Position numbers and translations under genes: made by a program
The notes under the pieces: generated by a model
The model's input: the letters and a program-made list of their open reading frames with translations, nothing else
The model's database searches: none
What the model was told of the DNA's origin: nothing
DNA from: Pseudolabrys sp.
GTDB taxonomy: Bacteria > Pseudomonadota > Alphaproteobacteria > Rhizobiales > Xanthobacteraceae
Direction of reading: 5' to 3'
Assembly (NCBI GenBank): GCA_029945495.1
Contig: JAQSCR010000470.1
Span: 1-12,128, forward strand
Length of the DNA stretch: 12,128 bases
Shown here: in pieces, positions 1 through 7,763 of the stretch
Layout: each line of letters begins with the position of its first letter
Position numbering within the stretch: position 1 is the stretch's first letter

Positions 1-31
1 CCGGCCAAAATGATCATTTGGGCCGGTTTTT
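1..31 (+). terminator. Probable Rho-independent terminator of an upstream gene outside the window
   Basis: The first 26 bases form an almost perfect palindrome. CCGGCC (1-6) pairs with GGCCGG (21-26), a single A/G mismatch follows (7 with 20), and the core AAATGATCATTT (8-19) is self-complementary. Five T residues (27-31) come directly after the stem. A GC-rich stem base followed by a T-run fits an intrinsic terminator for a plus-strand gene ending left of the window. The upstream gene cannot be seen, and the hairpin begins exactly at the window edge, so a longer stem is possible. Confidence 0.55.
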
Positions 32-291
32 GCTGCGCGGCCGGCGCGGCCGGCAAATCGCCGTCTTCTGCCTTGGCGGCGCTTACCGCTATCGATCGAC
101 GAGAACGCATCGCGGTCAACTGAGCCGATGTCGTCGCGCGAGTCCTTCGGCTATTCGCCGCGTTGGAGTAGCGCTGCGGTTGGCGGCCGCGCGAACGGAA
201 GCGCACGGACCCGAGCGACCTATCGCGCGTTAGATCAGCGACCGCTCATCGCCAGATATTCAAAAGTCGATACGAAAGGCTGCGATTCAAC
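32..291. other. Non-coding spacer, nothing recognised
   Basis: This 260-base GC-rich stretch lies between the edge hairpin and the stop codon of the cupin gene. The open frames crossing it give Arg/Ala-rich, low-complexity translations with no recognisable domain and no good ribosome binding site, so I do not call a gene. Near 36-56 there is a short GC-rich tandem of GCGGCCGGC. I see no tRNA-like or other RNA fold. Confidence 0.5.
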
Positions 292-645
292 TCACGGTGC
301 ATCGGGATGAATGATGAAAATCTTTCGCACCGTTTCATGAATGACCCAGTCGCCTTTGAAACCTTTGGGTACCATGAAATGGTCGCCGGGCTTGAGCGCG
401 AGTTCATCCTTGTCTTCATCAATCAGCGTCGCGCGGCCGCTCAAGATTTCGCAAATTTCCGTTGTCGCGCGATTGACCGTGAAACGACCCGGCGTGCATT
501 CCCAAACGCCCGCCTTCACTGCGGATGCGGCATGGCCGATGAGAAAGACGACGGCTTCCTGCTGACCGGGCGTGCTCGACCCCGGTTTGGGTGAAAAACT
601 GCCCATGTCGAGGCTCATCGCATGGTCCTTGGTGAATTTCAGCAT
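292..645 (-). CDS. Small single-domain cupin protein (Cupin_3 / DUF861 type)
   Basis: The product is 117 residues, the usual size of stand-alone cupins of the ureidoglycine aminohydrolase-like (Cupin_3) group, which form a small beta-barrel. Cupin motif 1 is at about 46-73 (GVWECTPGRF, then TEICEILSG) and motif 2 at about 84-100 (LKPGDHFMVPKGFKGDW). There is no signal peptide or membrane segment, so it should be cytosolic. The ATG is supported by an AGGAGA box eight bases upstream. It is divergent from the GS-like ligase gene with about 200 bp between starts. Members of this family often sit beside amine and amino-acid oxidation genes, but the reaction of most is unknown, and it may be non-catalytic (ligand binding or sensing). 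Family assignment is firm; function is not. Confidence 0.85.
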   Translation of the reverse strand: MLKFTKDHAMSLDMGSFSPKPGSSTPGQQEAVVFLIGHAASAVKAGVWECTPGRFTVNRATTEICEILSGRATLIDEDKDELALKPGDHFMVPKGFKGDWVIHETVRKIFIIHPDAP

Positions 646-651
646 CGCGTT

Positions 652-657
652 TCTCCT
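652..657 (-). promoter_or_regulatory. Ribosome binding site of the cupin gene
   Basis: On the minus strand this is AGGAGA, a near-consensus Shine-Dalgarno sequence ending six bases before the ATG at 645. It fixes the start of the 117-residue cupin and is one of the two best ribosome binding sites in the window. Confidence 0.75.
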
Positions 658-845
658 GCCGAATATAATCCCAAAATGGCTTGCGCAGGGAAGCGTTCAA
701 GCCCCCATCCAGCGCCCCGATTCCGGCCTTCTTTTATCCGAAAAATTTCCTCTAAATAACTGAATATCTTCATTTTTTGCTGTTCACGACGATAATATTT
801 TTTATAATGAAAACGCGACCTGATCGGGGGTCATTGGGGCGAATT
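658..845. promoter_or_regulatory. Divergent regulatory gap with AT-rich block and a TATAAT candidate
   Basis: This gap separates the divergent cupin and GS-like genes. Bases 731-813 are strikingly AT-rich against the GC-rich surroundings. They include a perfect TATAAT at 803-808 that could be a plus-strand -10 element, placing the transcript start near 815, before the ATG at 846. No good -35 element sits 16-18 bp upstream: TTGCTG at 777-782 would leave a 20-bp spacer, so an activator or another sigma factor may be involved. The minus-strand TATATT at 662-667 lies too close to the cupin start to serve it. The promoter call is an inference from base composition and one hexamer. Confidence 0.35.
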
Positions 846-2219
846 ATGCAGAATATTCCTGTTATTTATTCGGCCGAAGAGGCACTCAATTACGTGCGTC
901 AGCGCGACTTGCCCTATGTGCGCGTCGGTGTGTTCGATGTGGACGGCATCCTGCGCGGCAAATACATCAATCGCGACAAATTCGAGAGTTCGGTCGAAAA
1001 AGGCTTGGGATTTTGCGACGTCGTTGTCGGCTGGGACAGCAATGATCAGCTCTACGACAATGCGAAGGTGACAGGTTGGCACACCGGCTATCCCGATGCT
1101 GCGGTGCGCCTGCTGCCGGCCACGATGCGGACCATCCCATTCGAGGATGATCTGCCGCTGTTCCTGTGCGAGTTTGCCGACAAATGGGAAGAGGTCTGTC
1201 CGCGCGGAACGCTGCGCCGTGTTCTGCAGCGCGCCGCCGACATGGGTTTTCGTGTCAATGCGGCGGCAGAGTTTGAATTTTTCCTGTTTGAGGAAACCCC
1301 GCATTCGGTCCGCGAGAAAAACTACAAGAACCTGAGAAACATCACGCCCGGCTTCTTCGGCTATTCGGCGCTGAGAAGCTCTGTCCACGCCGATTTCTAT
1401 CGCGACCTGCTCGATCTCGGCCGGCAGATGAATTTCGAGATCGAAGGGCTGCACACCGAAACCGGCCCCGGCGTTCTCGAGGCGGCGATCAAGGTCGACG
1501 AGGCTCTGCTAGCCGCGGACAAGGCCTCCTTGTTCAAGACCTACACCAAGATCCTTGCGCAAAAGCGCGGCTGGATGGCCTCGTTCATGGCGAAATCGTC
1601 GCAGGAATGGCCGGGCCAATCCGGGCATTTGCACACCTCGCTGCAGGACCGGCAGTCCGGCAAAGGCGTGTTTTACGACGCGTCGAAACAGTACGGCATG
1701 TCGGACATCATGCGCTGGTATGTCGGCGGCCAGCAGGCACTGATGCCGGAATTGCTGGCCATGGTGGCGTGCACGGTGAACAGCTATTCGCGATTGATCC
1801 CCGGTTTCTGGGCGCCGACCGATTCCGCCTGGGCGGTCGATAACCGCACCACGGCGCTGCGGGTGATCGAGGGCTCGGAAAAATCCCAGCGCGTCGAATA
1901 TCGCGTCGCCGCGGCCGACATCAATCCATATCTGGCATTGGCGGCGGCGATTGGCTCAGGCCTGTGGGGCATCGAAAACAAGATCGAGCCGGGCGCGCCG
2001 ATGACCGGCAATGCCTATGAGGCCAAGTTGCCCGAGAGCCGGGCGCTGCCGCGCACTTTGTGGGATGCCGCGCAACGGCTGAAAGCCTCGAAGGCGGGCT
2101 GTGCGTTGTTCGGCGATGCGTTCGTCGATCACTACGCCGCGACCCGCGAGTGGGAGGAACGCGAATTCCGCCGCGCGATTACCGACTGGGAAATGCAGCG
2201 CTATTTCGAAATCATCTGA
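846..2219 (+). CDS. Glutamine synthetase family ligase, gamma-glutamyl-amine synthetase type (PuuA-like)
   Basis: It is expected to couple glutamate to an amine with ATP hydrolysis, giving a gamma-glutamylated amine in the cytosol, as PuuA does with putrescine. With the start used here it has 457 residues, close to PuuA (about 470). The GS fold is visible: an N-terminal beta-grasp region (about 20-100), metal-binding Glu pair in AEFEF (E142, E144), the metal/ATP-site histidines in SGHLH (H261, H263), WAPTDSAWAVDNR, and the catalytic-core RVEYR (R349, E351, R353) followed by NPYLA. An in-frame upstream extension to 777 exists. I prefer the ATG at 846 because homology-like sequence begins there, a GGGGCG stretch precedes it, and the upstream ATG at 807 overlaps a TATAAT element. 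It heads a three-gene operon with an aldehyde and an alcohol dehydrogenase, so it is very unlikely to be the housekeeping GlnA. The amine substrate cannot be read from the sequence. Confidence 0.88.
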   Translation: MQNIPVIYSAEEALNYVRQRDLPYVRVGVFDVDGILRGKYINRDKFESSVEKGLGFCDVVVGWDSNDQLYDNAKVTGWHTGYPDAAVRLLPATMRTIPFEDDLPLFLCEFADKWEEVCPRGTLRRVLQRAADMGFRVNAAAEFEFFLFEETPHSVREKNYKNLRNITPGFFGYSALRSSVHADFYRDLLDLGRQMNFEIEGLHTETGPGVLEAAIKVDEALLAADKASLFKTYTKILAQKRGWMASFMAKSSQEWPGQSGHLHTSLQDRQSGKGVFYDASKQYGMSDIMRWYVGGQQALMPELLAMVACTVNSYSRLIPGFWAPTDSAWAVDNRTTALRVIEGSEKSQRVEYRVAAADINPYLALAAAIGSGLWGIENKIEPGAPMTGNAYEAKLPESRALPRTLWDAAQRLKASKAGCALFGDAFVDHYAATREWEEREFRRAITDWEMQRYFEII

Positions 2220-2295
2220 AGCCTCGGTCGGGGCCTGAACCGAACGGCCTTTTAGGTTTCTCTCTTCCTTCGTTCCCGATGACTGGACCGTCGCC

Positions 2296-3681
2296 ATGAC
2301 CGATATCGTTTGTCTCTCTCCTATCGATGGGCGTGAAATCGCCCGCCGTCCGTCGGCCAACGCCGCGACAATCGACTCCGCATTGCGTGCGGCGCGTCAG
2401 GCGCAGGCCGTTTGGGCCAAGGTGCCGGTCGCGGTGCGCATGCAGAAAATGAGCGCCTTCGTCGACGCCATGCTGGCGATGAACCAGGAGGTCGTGCCGG
2501 AAATTGCTCTACAGATGGGACGGCCGGTGAAGTGGGGTGGCGAATTCAAACCGTTTGAAGAACGTGCGCGCCATATGATTTCGATCGCGCCCGGTGCGCT
2601 GGCGCCGCGCACTCCGCAGCCGATCGCTGGGCTCACCCGTTTTATCGAGAAGACTCCTGTCGGCGTCGTGCTGGTGGTCGCGCCGTGGAACTATCCGTAC
2701 CTGACCGCGGTGAACAGCGTTGTTCCTGCCTTGGTTGCCGGCAACGCGGTCATCCTCAAACACGCCGCGCAAACGATTCTGGTCGGCGAACGTTTTGAAC
2801 AAGCCATGAAAGCCGCCGATCTGCCGGCCGGCCTGTTCTGCAATCTCGTGCTGACCCACGACGACACGGCCCGCATTCTCTCAAGCGGCTCCGTCAACCA
2901 CGCCAATTTCACCGGATCGGTCGCGGCCGGGCAGACTATCGAGCGGGCGGCGGCCGGGACATTCACGACGCTCGGATTGGAGTTGGGCGGCAAAGACCCG
3001 GCCTATGTGCGGGCGGACGCCAATCTGGCGCACGCCGTCGAAAATCTTGTCGACGGTGCGTTCTTCAATTCGGGGCAATGCTGTTGCGGCATCGAACGCA
3101 TCTATGTCCATGAATCGCTCTATCAGAAGTTTGTCGCGGGCTTTGTCGAGCTGACGAGTCGCTACAAGCTCGGCAATCCCCTGGACGAGACGACGACGCT
3201 TGGGCCGATGGCGACGCCGCGCGGCGCCGAGGTCGTGCGCGACCAGATCAAGGGAGCGATCGCTAAGGGCGCGCGTGCGCATATCGATCCGAAGCTGTTT
3301 CCTGCCGACAAGGGCAACGGCACCTATCTGATGCCGCAAGTGCTGACCGAAGTCGATCACACGATGAGCCTTATGACGGTCGAGAATTTCGGTCCCGTCG
3401 TCGGCATCATGAAGGTGTCGGGCGACGACGAAGCGATCCGGTTGATGAACGACAGCGCTTACGGGCTGACCGCGGCGATCTGGACGTCCGATGAGGCAGC
3501 GGCTTTGTCGATCGGCCAGCAGGTCGAGACCGGCACGGTTTTCATGAACCGCTGCGACTATCTCGATCCGGCGCTGGCATGGACCGGCGTCAAGGATACC
3601 GGCCGCGGCGTGAGCCTTTCCGAAATCGGCTACGACATGCTGACCCGTGCCAAAAGCTTCCACCTCAGGACCTTGTCCTGA
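2296..3681 (+). CDS. NAD(P)-dependent aldehyde dehydrogenase (first of two)
   Basis: This cytosolic enzyme oxidises an aldehyde to the carboxylic acid with NAD(P)+. The 461-residue length matches the shorter ALDH subfamilies, lacking the N-terminal extension of the ALDH2 type. Key residues are all present: PWNYPY (P130, N132, oxyanion-hole Asn), ELGGKDP with general base E229, and NSGQCCCG with the catalytic cysteine at C263. The 34-residue spacing between the Glu and Cys is exactly that of ALDH2. ENFGPVVG near the C-terminus is the coenzyme-binding ENFGP-type motif. It lies 76 bp after the GS-like gene and 38 bp before the alcohol dehydrogenase, in one direction, so probably one transcript. 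The ribosome binding site is weak (TGGAC). It most likely oxidises an aldehyde made from the glutamylated amine, possibly that formed by the neighbouring alcohol dehydrogenase; succinate-semialdehyde-type activity is an alternative. Confidence 0.9.
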   Translation: MTDIVCLSPIDGREIARRPSANAATIDSALRAARQAQAVWAKVPVAVRMQKMSAFVDAMLAMNQEVVPEIALQMGRPVKWGGEFKPFEERARHMISIAPGALAPRTPQPIAGLTRFIEKTPVGVVLVVAPWNYPYLTAVNSVVPALVAGNAVILKHAAQTILVGERFEQAMKAADLPAGLFCNLVLTHDDTARILSSGSVNHANFTGSVAAGQTIERAAAGTFTTLGLELGGKDPAYVRADANLAHAVENLVDGAFFNSGQCCCGIERIYVHESLYQKFVAGFVELTSRYKLGNPLDETTTLGPMATPRGAEVVRDQIKGAIAKGARAHIDPKLFPADKGNGTYLMPQVLTEVDHTMSLMTVENFGPVVGIMKVSGDDEAIRLMNDSAYGLTAAIWTSDEAAALSIGQQVETGTVFMNRCDYLDPALAWTGVKDTGRGVSLSEIGYDMLTRAKSFHLRTLS

Positions 3682-3719
3682 TCGTCTCGAATTTCCGGCC
3701 TCAAATAGCAGAGCATAAT

Positions 3720-4886
3720 ATGACCGTGTCTCCCTCAGCCAACTGGAACTACCCGACCGCCATTCGATTTGGCGCCGGCCGCATCAAGGAGCTGCCGGAA
3801 GTCTGCAAGGAGCAGGGATTCAAAAATCCGTTGCTGGTCACCGATCCGTTTCTCGCCACGCAGCCGATGACGCAAGCCGCTTTGCAGTCTATGCGCGATG
3901 CGGGAATTGGCGCGGGCCTGTTCTCCGAGATCAAGCCCAATCCGGTCGATGCCAATATCGAGGCCGGCCTCAAGGCCATGAAGGCAGGCAAGCATGATAG
4001 CGTCATCGCCTTCGGTGGCGGCTCCGGGCTCGATGCCGGCAAAGTCATCGCCTTCATGGCGGGCCAGACACGGCCAATGTGGGATTTCGAAGACGTCGGC
4101 GATTGGTGGACGCGCGCCGATCCGAAAGGAATTGCGCCGGTGATCGCGGTGCCGACAACGGCGGGGACGGGTTCAGAAGTCGGGCGCGCGGGTGTCATCA
4201 CCCAGGAGTCGACGCACTCGAAAAAAGTGATCTTTCATCCCAACATGATGCCGAAGGTGACGATCTGCGATCCCGAGCTGACCGTCGGCATGCCGGCAAA
4301 GATTACCGCCGGCACCGGCATGGATGCTTTGGCGCATTGCTTAGAGGCCTATTGCTCGCCTTTCTATCATCCGATGGGTGAAGGCATCGCCGTCGAAGGT
4401 ATGCGTCTGGTCAAAGAAAATTTGCTGCGCGCCTATCGTGACGGAAGCGATATCGAAGCGCGGGCGCATATGATGTCGGCGGCCGCGATGGGAGCAACTG
4501 CGTTCCAAAAGGGACTCGGCGCCATTCATGCACTGGCGCATCCCGTCGGTGCGCTCTACGACACGCATCATGGCATGACCAATGCGGTGTTCATGCCCTA
4601 TGTGCTGGTATTCAACCGTCCAGCGATCGAGGCGAAGATTGCCCGGCTTGCCGCCTATCTCGGACTGCAGCCCGGTTTCGAAGCATTCCTCGGCTGGATG
4701 ATGGAATTTCGGCAGGCGCTCGGCGTTCCCCATACGCTGAAGGATTTCGGCGTCGACGAGCAGCGCTTCGATCTCATGGCAAAAATGGCGCCGCAAGATC
4801 CGACCGCGGGTGGCAATCCTGTGCCGCTGACGGAAGCGGCCGCTCGCATGCTCTTCGAGAAGTCCTATCGCGGCGAAGTTGCGTAG
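3720..4886 (+). CDS. Iron-containing (group III) alcohol dehydrogenase
   Basis: This metal-dependent NAD(P) oxidoreductase interconverts an alcohol and an aldehyde. The 388-residue length is typical. The Rossmann-like N-domain has the nucleotide-binding GGGSGLD (G99-D105). The conserved core PTTAGTGSEV follows, and then the helical metal domain. All four metal ligands known from E. coli FucO are present with correct spacing: D202 and H206 in GMDALAHCLEAY, H270 in IHALAHP, and H284 in DTHHG; the catalytic-region H274 is also kept. The open frame extends upstream to 3579 inside the preceding gene, but the ATG at 3720 starts the family-like sequence, so the extension is rejected. No strong Shine-Dalgarno is seen, only AGAG. 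It is the last gene of the GS-like operon. Its presence suggests a hydroxylated substrate such as an amino alcohol, or reduction of a toxic aldehyde. Confidence 0.92.
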   Translation: MTVSPSANWNYPTAIRFGAGRIKELPEVCKEQGFKNPLLVTDPFLATQPMTQAALQSMRDAGIGAGLFSEIKPNPVDANIEAGLKAMKAGKHDSVIAFGGGSGLDAGKVIAFMAGQTRPMWDFEDVGDWWTRADPKGIAPVIAVPTTAGTGSEVGRAGVITQESTHSKKVIFHPNMMPKVTICDPELTVGMPAKITAGTGMDALAHCLEAYCSPFYHPMGEGIAVEGMRLVKENLLRAYRDGSDIEARAHMMSAAAMGATAFQKGLGAIHALAHPVGALYDTHHGMTNAVFMPYVLVFNRPAIEAKIARLAAYLGLQPGFEAFLGWMMEFRQALGVPHTLKDFGVDEQRFDLMAKMAPQDPTAGGNPVPLTEAAARMLFEKSYRGEVA

Positions 4887-4911
4887 GGAGCTGGCGGAAA
4901 GAGCCGGCGAA

Positions 4912-5730
4912 TTAATGTTTGATGTTGCGACCGAATAATTGCGCTATCGCCAGCAACAAAGTCGTCACCACGATCATGATTGTCGAAATGGCGGCGATGG
5001 TGGGATCGATCTGATCCCGCAGGGCCGCAAACATGTTGCGTGTCAGTGTCGAATTGTCGCCGCCTGACACGAATAACGACACGATGACTTCGTCAAACGA
5101 AGTCAGAAATGACAGCACCGCCGACGTCAAGACCGCGAATTTGATTTGCGGCATGACGACCAGGAAAAAAGCCTTGACGCGCGACGCGCCAAGGCTGCGG
5201 GCAACGCGTTCCTGGTTCATATCGAAGCTCTTCAGGGCCGACGTTATGATCATGATGACGATCGGGATTGCCAGGATGCTATGGGCCAGGACGATGCCGA
5301 AAAGAGAATTGACGAGATTGAGTTTCACATAGGCATAAAAGACCGCCGTCCCGACTAGAATGATGGGGATCACGATCGGCGTAATCAACAGCAGCGAAAT
5401 CAGCCGGGCGATCGTCAGCTGCGCATTATAAAGTCCGTAGGCGGCAATCGTTCCCAAAGGCGTGGCGACGATAACGGTCAGCCCGGCCGCTTGAAACGAG
5501 GTGACGGTCGCCTGCATCCAAGAGCGGGACTGGAAATACGATTCATACCAGCGCAGCGAGAAATGCTTGGGAGGAAACTCCAGATATTGCGATGCCGAGA
5601 ACGACATCGGGATCACGATCAGGGTCGGCAGCACCAGGAAAACCAGCACCAGAAATGCAAAGCCATAAAGCCACAGACGTGACCGATGGGTGATTTGCGT
5701 ATCGGAGGCGGGATGATCGAACCACTTCAT
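4912..5730 (-). CDS. ABC transporter inner-membrane permease, PotC-like
   Basis: This is one of two membrane subunits of a polyamine-type ABC importer. The 272-residue protein has six hydrophobic segments, at about 20-42, 78-100, 110-135, 143-165, 197-219 and 245-264. The cytoplasmic EAA loop that docks to the ATPase is at about 173-196 (ERVARSLGAS...MPQI). The sequence DEVIVSLF after the loop is typical of PotC-type permeases. I place the start at the ATG at 5730, two bases after the PotB-like stop codon and preceded by a GGGGC stretch. A longer frame to 5844 would overlap that gene with Ala-rich sequence. It is the last gene of the transport operon, and its stop faces the alcohol dehydrogenase stop across 25 bp. 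Confidence 0.9.
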   Translation of the reverse strand: MKWFDHPASDTQITHRSRLWLYGFAFLVLVFLVLPTLIVIPMSFSASQYLEFPPKHFSLRWYESYFQSRSWMQATVTSFQAAGLTVIVATPLGTIAAYGLYNAQLTIARLISLLLITPIVIPIILVGTAVFYAYVKLNLVNSLFGIVLAHSILAIPIVIMIITSALKSFDMNQERVARSLGASRVKAFFLVVMPQIKFAVLTSAVLSFLTSFDEVIVSLFVSGGDNSTLTRNMFAALRDQIDPTIAAISTIMIVVTTLLLAIAQLFGRNIKH

Positions 5731-5732
5731 CG

Positions 5733-6638
5733 TCAATGCCCCGAGCCGAGAAGCGAGAGGCCTTTTGTCAGGCGCGATGCCAGCAGCAGCAGCAGAAACG
5801 TCAACAGCAGCAGCACGACGCCAAGCGCGCTGGCCGAGCCCCAATTCAGGAAGGTGTCGATATCGAGCGCGATTCGGCTCGACACCATGATGACCTTGCC
5901 GCCGCCAAGTACGGCCGGGGTCACATAAACGCCAAGGCAGAGAATGAAGGCGACCAGGCTCCCCGCCATCAGGCCCGGGAGCGACAGCGGAAAGAACACG
6001 CGCCAGAATCCCTGCACCGGCGAGGCGCCGAGATTGGCCGCGGCCTGGATCAGCGAACGATCGATGGTCCGCATGCTGTTGTAAAGCGGCAGTACGACGA
6101 AAGGCAGCATGATGTGAACCATGCCGATCAATGTGCCGGTCATATTATGCACAAGCGGCAAAGGCTCGGACCACAGGCCGAGGTCGATGCCCCAGGTGTT
6201 GATAAGGCCGGTTCGCTGCAGCAGGATCAGCCAGGCATAGGTGCGCACCAGCAATGAGGTCCAGAACGGCAGCAGAACGGCAATCATGCACAGATTGGCG
6301 ATGCGCGTCGGCAATTGCGATAGGAAATAGGCCAGCGGATAGCCGACCAGAGCGCATATCGCGGTCGTCAACAGGCTGACTTCAAACGTCGTGCGGAAGA
6401 TGCGGGCATAGGACGGTTGCTCGATCAGATTTCGGTAATTGACCAGGCTCGCGGCACCATCTTCAGTGAAAAACGAGAGATAGAATAGCCAGCCCACGGG
6501 CAGCAGCATGCAGACAAGCACCAGCAACAGCGCCGGCCCGGCAAGCGACAGCATCAGCCAGCGCTCGGCCGACTGGTCCTTTCTCAGAGCGACTGAATGA
6601 TCGTCGCTCAAGGGCAGGGTTGGTGGTGTCCTTTGCAT
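5733..6638 (-). CDS. ABC transporter inner-membrane permease, PotB-like
   Basis: This is the second membrane subunit, pairing with the PotC-like protein to form the channel. It has 301 residues, with hydrophobic segments at about 29-55, 85-107, 115-140, 165-188, 222-243 and 268-289. WTSLLVRTYAW (about 126-136) is a hallmark stretch of PotB-type permeases. The EAA loop is at about 197-222 (LIQAAANLGASP...FPLSLPG). The start is the ATG at 6638, eight bases after the ATPase stop. The frame continues upstream to 6968, but only as the antisense-like shadow of the ATPase gene. The tight spacing on both sides indicates translational coupling and balanced subunit production. Confidence 0.9.
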   Translation of the reverse strand: MQRTPPTLPLSDDHSVALRKDQSAERWLMLSLAGPALLLVLVCMLLPVGWLFYLSFFTEDGAASLVNYRNLIEQPSYARIFRTTFEVSLLTTAICALVGYPLAYFLSQLPTRIANLCMIAVLLPFWTSLLVRTYAWLILLQRTGLINTWGIDLGLWSEPLPLVHNMTGTLIGMVHIMLPFVVLPLYNSMRTIDRSLIQAAANLGASPVQGFWRVFFPLSLPGLMAGSLVAFILCLGVYVTPAVLGGGKVIMVSSRIALDIDTFLNWGSASALGVVLLLLTFLLLLLASRLTKGLSLLGSGH

Positions 6639-6646
6639 GGACGGGC

Positions 6647-7726
6647 TCAGACCTCTTCCAGCAACAATGTCGTGTCGGCAATGGGCAGTCCGAGCGTGAT
6701 GGTCTCGCTGTCTGACGGCACGGCCGCAAGGCCGGCGCTGTTGGCAGCAATACGAAGCGTAATGGCGTCGCCACGGGAAAGTTGGACCTCTAGGCGCACC
6801 GTGTCGCCCTGAAAGACGCGGCTGGCGATGCGGCCGCTGAAGCAATTCATGCCTTCCTGCGCGGCGCTGTCCAGAATCAGCACTTGCTCGGGCCTGATCA
6901 TCAAAAGGCAGGGGCCGTTCTGCACCGGTGCGCCGTCGGCCTTGATGACCTGGTCGTGGTAGCGGCAAACGCCGTCCGTTACCGTGACATTCAGGAATGT
7001 GGACTCGCCGATGAACTCGGCGACAAACCGGCTTTTCGGCTTTGAATAGATGTGCTGCGGCGTATCGAGCTGCGCGACCTTGCCGTTGTTGATGACCGCG
7101 ATGCGGTCGGACATGGTCAGCGCTTCGCGTTGATCGTGCGTCACGTAGATGGTGGTGGTGCCGAGCTTTTCGTGAAGCCTGCGCAGCTCCAGCTGCATCA
7201 GCTCGCGCAATTGCTTGTCGAGCGCCGAGAGCGGCTCGTCCATCAAAATAATGCGGGGCTCGAACACCAGAGCGCGGGCGAGCGCCACGCGCTGGCGTTG
7301 GCCGCCGGAAAGTTCGTGAACGCCGCGCGTGCCGTAGCCGCCGAGCTGAACCATCTCAAGCGCCGCTTCGACGCGTTTGGCGATGTCGGCGGAGTTGACG
7401 CCCCGCAGCCGCAGAGGAAAGCCGATATTGGTGGCGACATCCATGTGCGGGAACAGCGCGTAGTTCTGGAACACCATGCCCAGGTCGCGCTTGTGCGGCG
7501 CTAGCCGGATCACTTCGCGCTCGCCGAACAAGATGCTGCCGGAGTCGGGGCGGGTAAAGCCGGCCAGTACCATCAACAGCGTCGTCTTGCCCGAACCGGA
7601 CGGTCCCAGGAGAGTCAGAAACTCGCCGGGCCGCACATCCAGGTCGACGCGATCGAGGACGACGATCGCACCATAGGACTTGGTGACCTGTCGGACGTGA
7701 ATATCAAGTGCGGAGCCGGACGCCAT
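6647..7726 (-). CDS. ABC transporter ATP-binding protein, PotA-like
   Basis: This is the cytoplasmic ATPase that powers the importer. The 359-residue protein has the full nucleotide-binding domain: Walker A GPSGSGKT (41-48), Q-loop Q87 in VFQNYALFPHM, signature LSGGQ (139-143), Walker B ILMDEP (160-165), D-loop SALD and switch His H197 in THDQ. The C-terminal part (about 235-359) fits the TOBE regulatory domain of the PotA/MalK group. No clear Shine-Dalgarno precedes the ATG at 7726. The gene lies 89 bp downstream of the binding-protein gene, and that gap holds a strong stem-loop that should reduce its expression relative to the binding protein. The substrate is set by the binding protein, so polyamine or a related amine is inferred. 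Confidence 0.93.
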   Translation of the reverse strand: MASGSALDIHVRQVTKSYGAIVVLDRVDLDVRPGEFLTLLGPSGSGKTTLLMVLAGFTRPDSGSILFGEREVIRLAPHKRDLGMVFQNYALFPHMDVATNIGFPLRLRGVNSADIAKRVEAALEMVQLGGYGTRGVHELSGGQRQRVALARALVFEPRIILMDEPLSALDKQLRELMQLELRRLHEKLGTTTIYVTHDQREALTMSDRIAVINNGKVAQLDTPQHIYSKPKSRFVAEFIGESTFLNVTVTDGVCRYHDQVIKADGAPVQNGPCLLMIRPEQVLILDSAAQEGMNCFSGRIASRVFQGDTVRLEVQLSRGDAITLRIAANSAGLAAVPSDSETITLGLPIADTTLLLEEV

Positions 7727-7763
7727 ACAAAGGAAGCCGTCATCTAACGTTGTGGAAGAAAGG

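Noticed and set aside
18..310. Two small plus-strand frames (18-233 and 128-310) as possible small proteins
   Set aside because: Arg/Ala-rich translations, no Shine-Dalgarno, one begins inside the edge terminator hairpin and the other overlaps the cupin 3' end.
662..667. TATATT on the minus strand as -10 of the cupin gene
   Set aside because: A transcript start from it would fall within the cupin ribosome binding site at 652-657.
777..845. N-terminal extension of the ligase (starts at 777 or 807)
   Set aside because: The added residues do not resemble the family, have no ribosome binding site, and overlap the AT-rich promoter-like block; the ATG at 846 fits better.
2881..3663. 260-residue minus-strand frame inside the first aldehyde dehydrogenase
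   Set aside because: Low-complexity Arg/His/Asp-rich translation antisense to the active-site region of a clear enzyme.
3579..3719. N-terminal extension of the iron alcohol dehydrogenase into the preceding gene
   Set aside because: It overlaps the end of the aldehyde dehydrogenase by about 100 bases and gives basic, non-family sequence; the ATG at 3720 begins the family-like part.
4891..4907. Hairpin between the convergent operons as a bidirectional terminator
   Set aside because: Only five base pairs with one G-U and no T-run on either side; too weak to call.
5731..5844. Extended start of the PotC-like permease
   Set aside because: It overlaps the 3' end of the PotB-like gene in another frame and adds an Ala-rich segment; the ATG at 5730 gives normal length and tight spacing.
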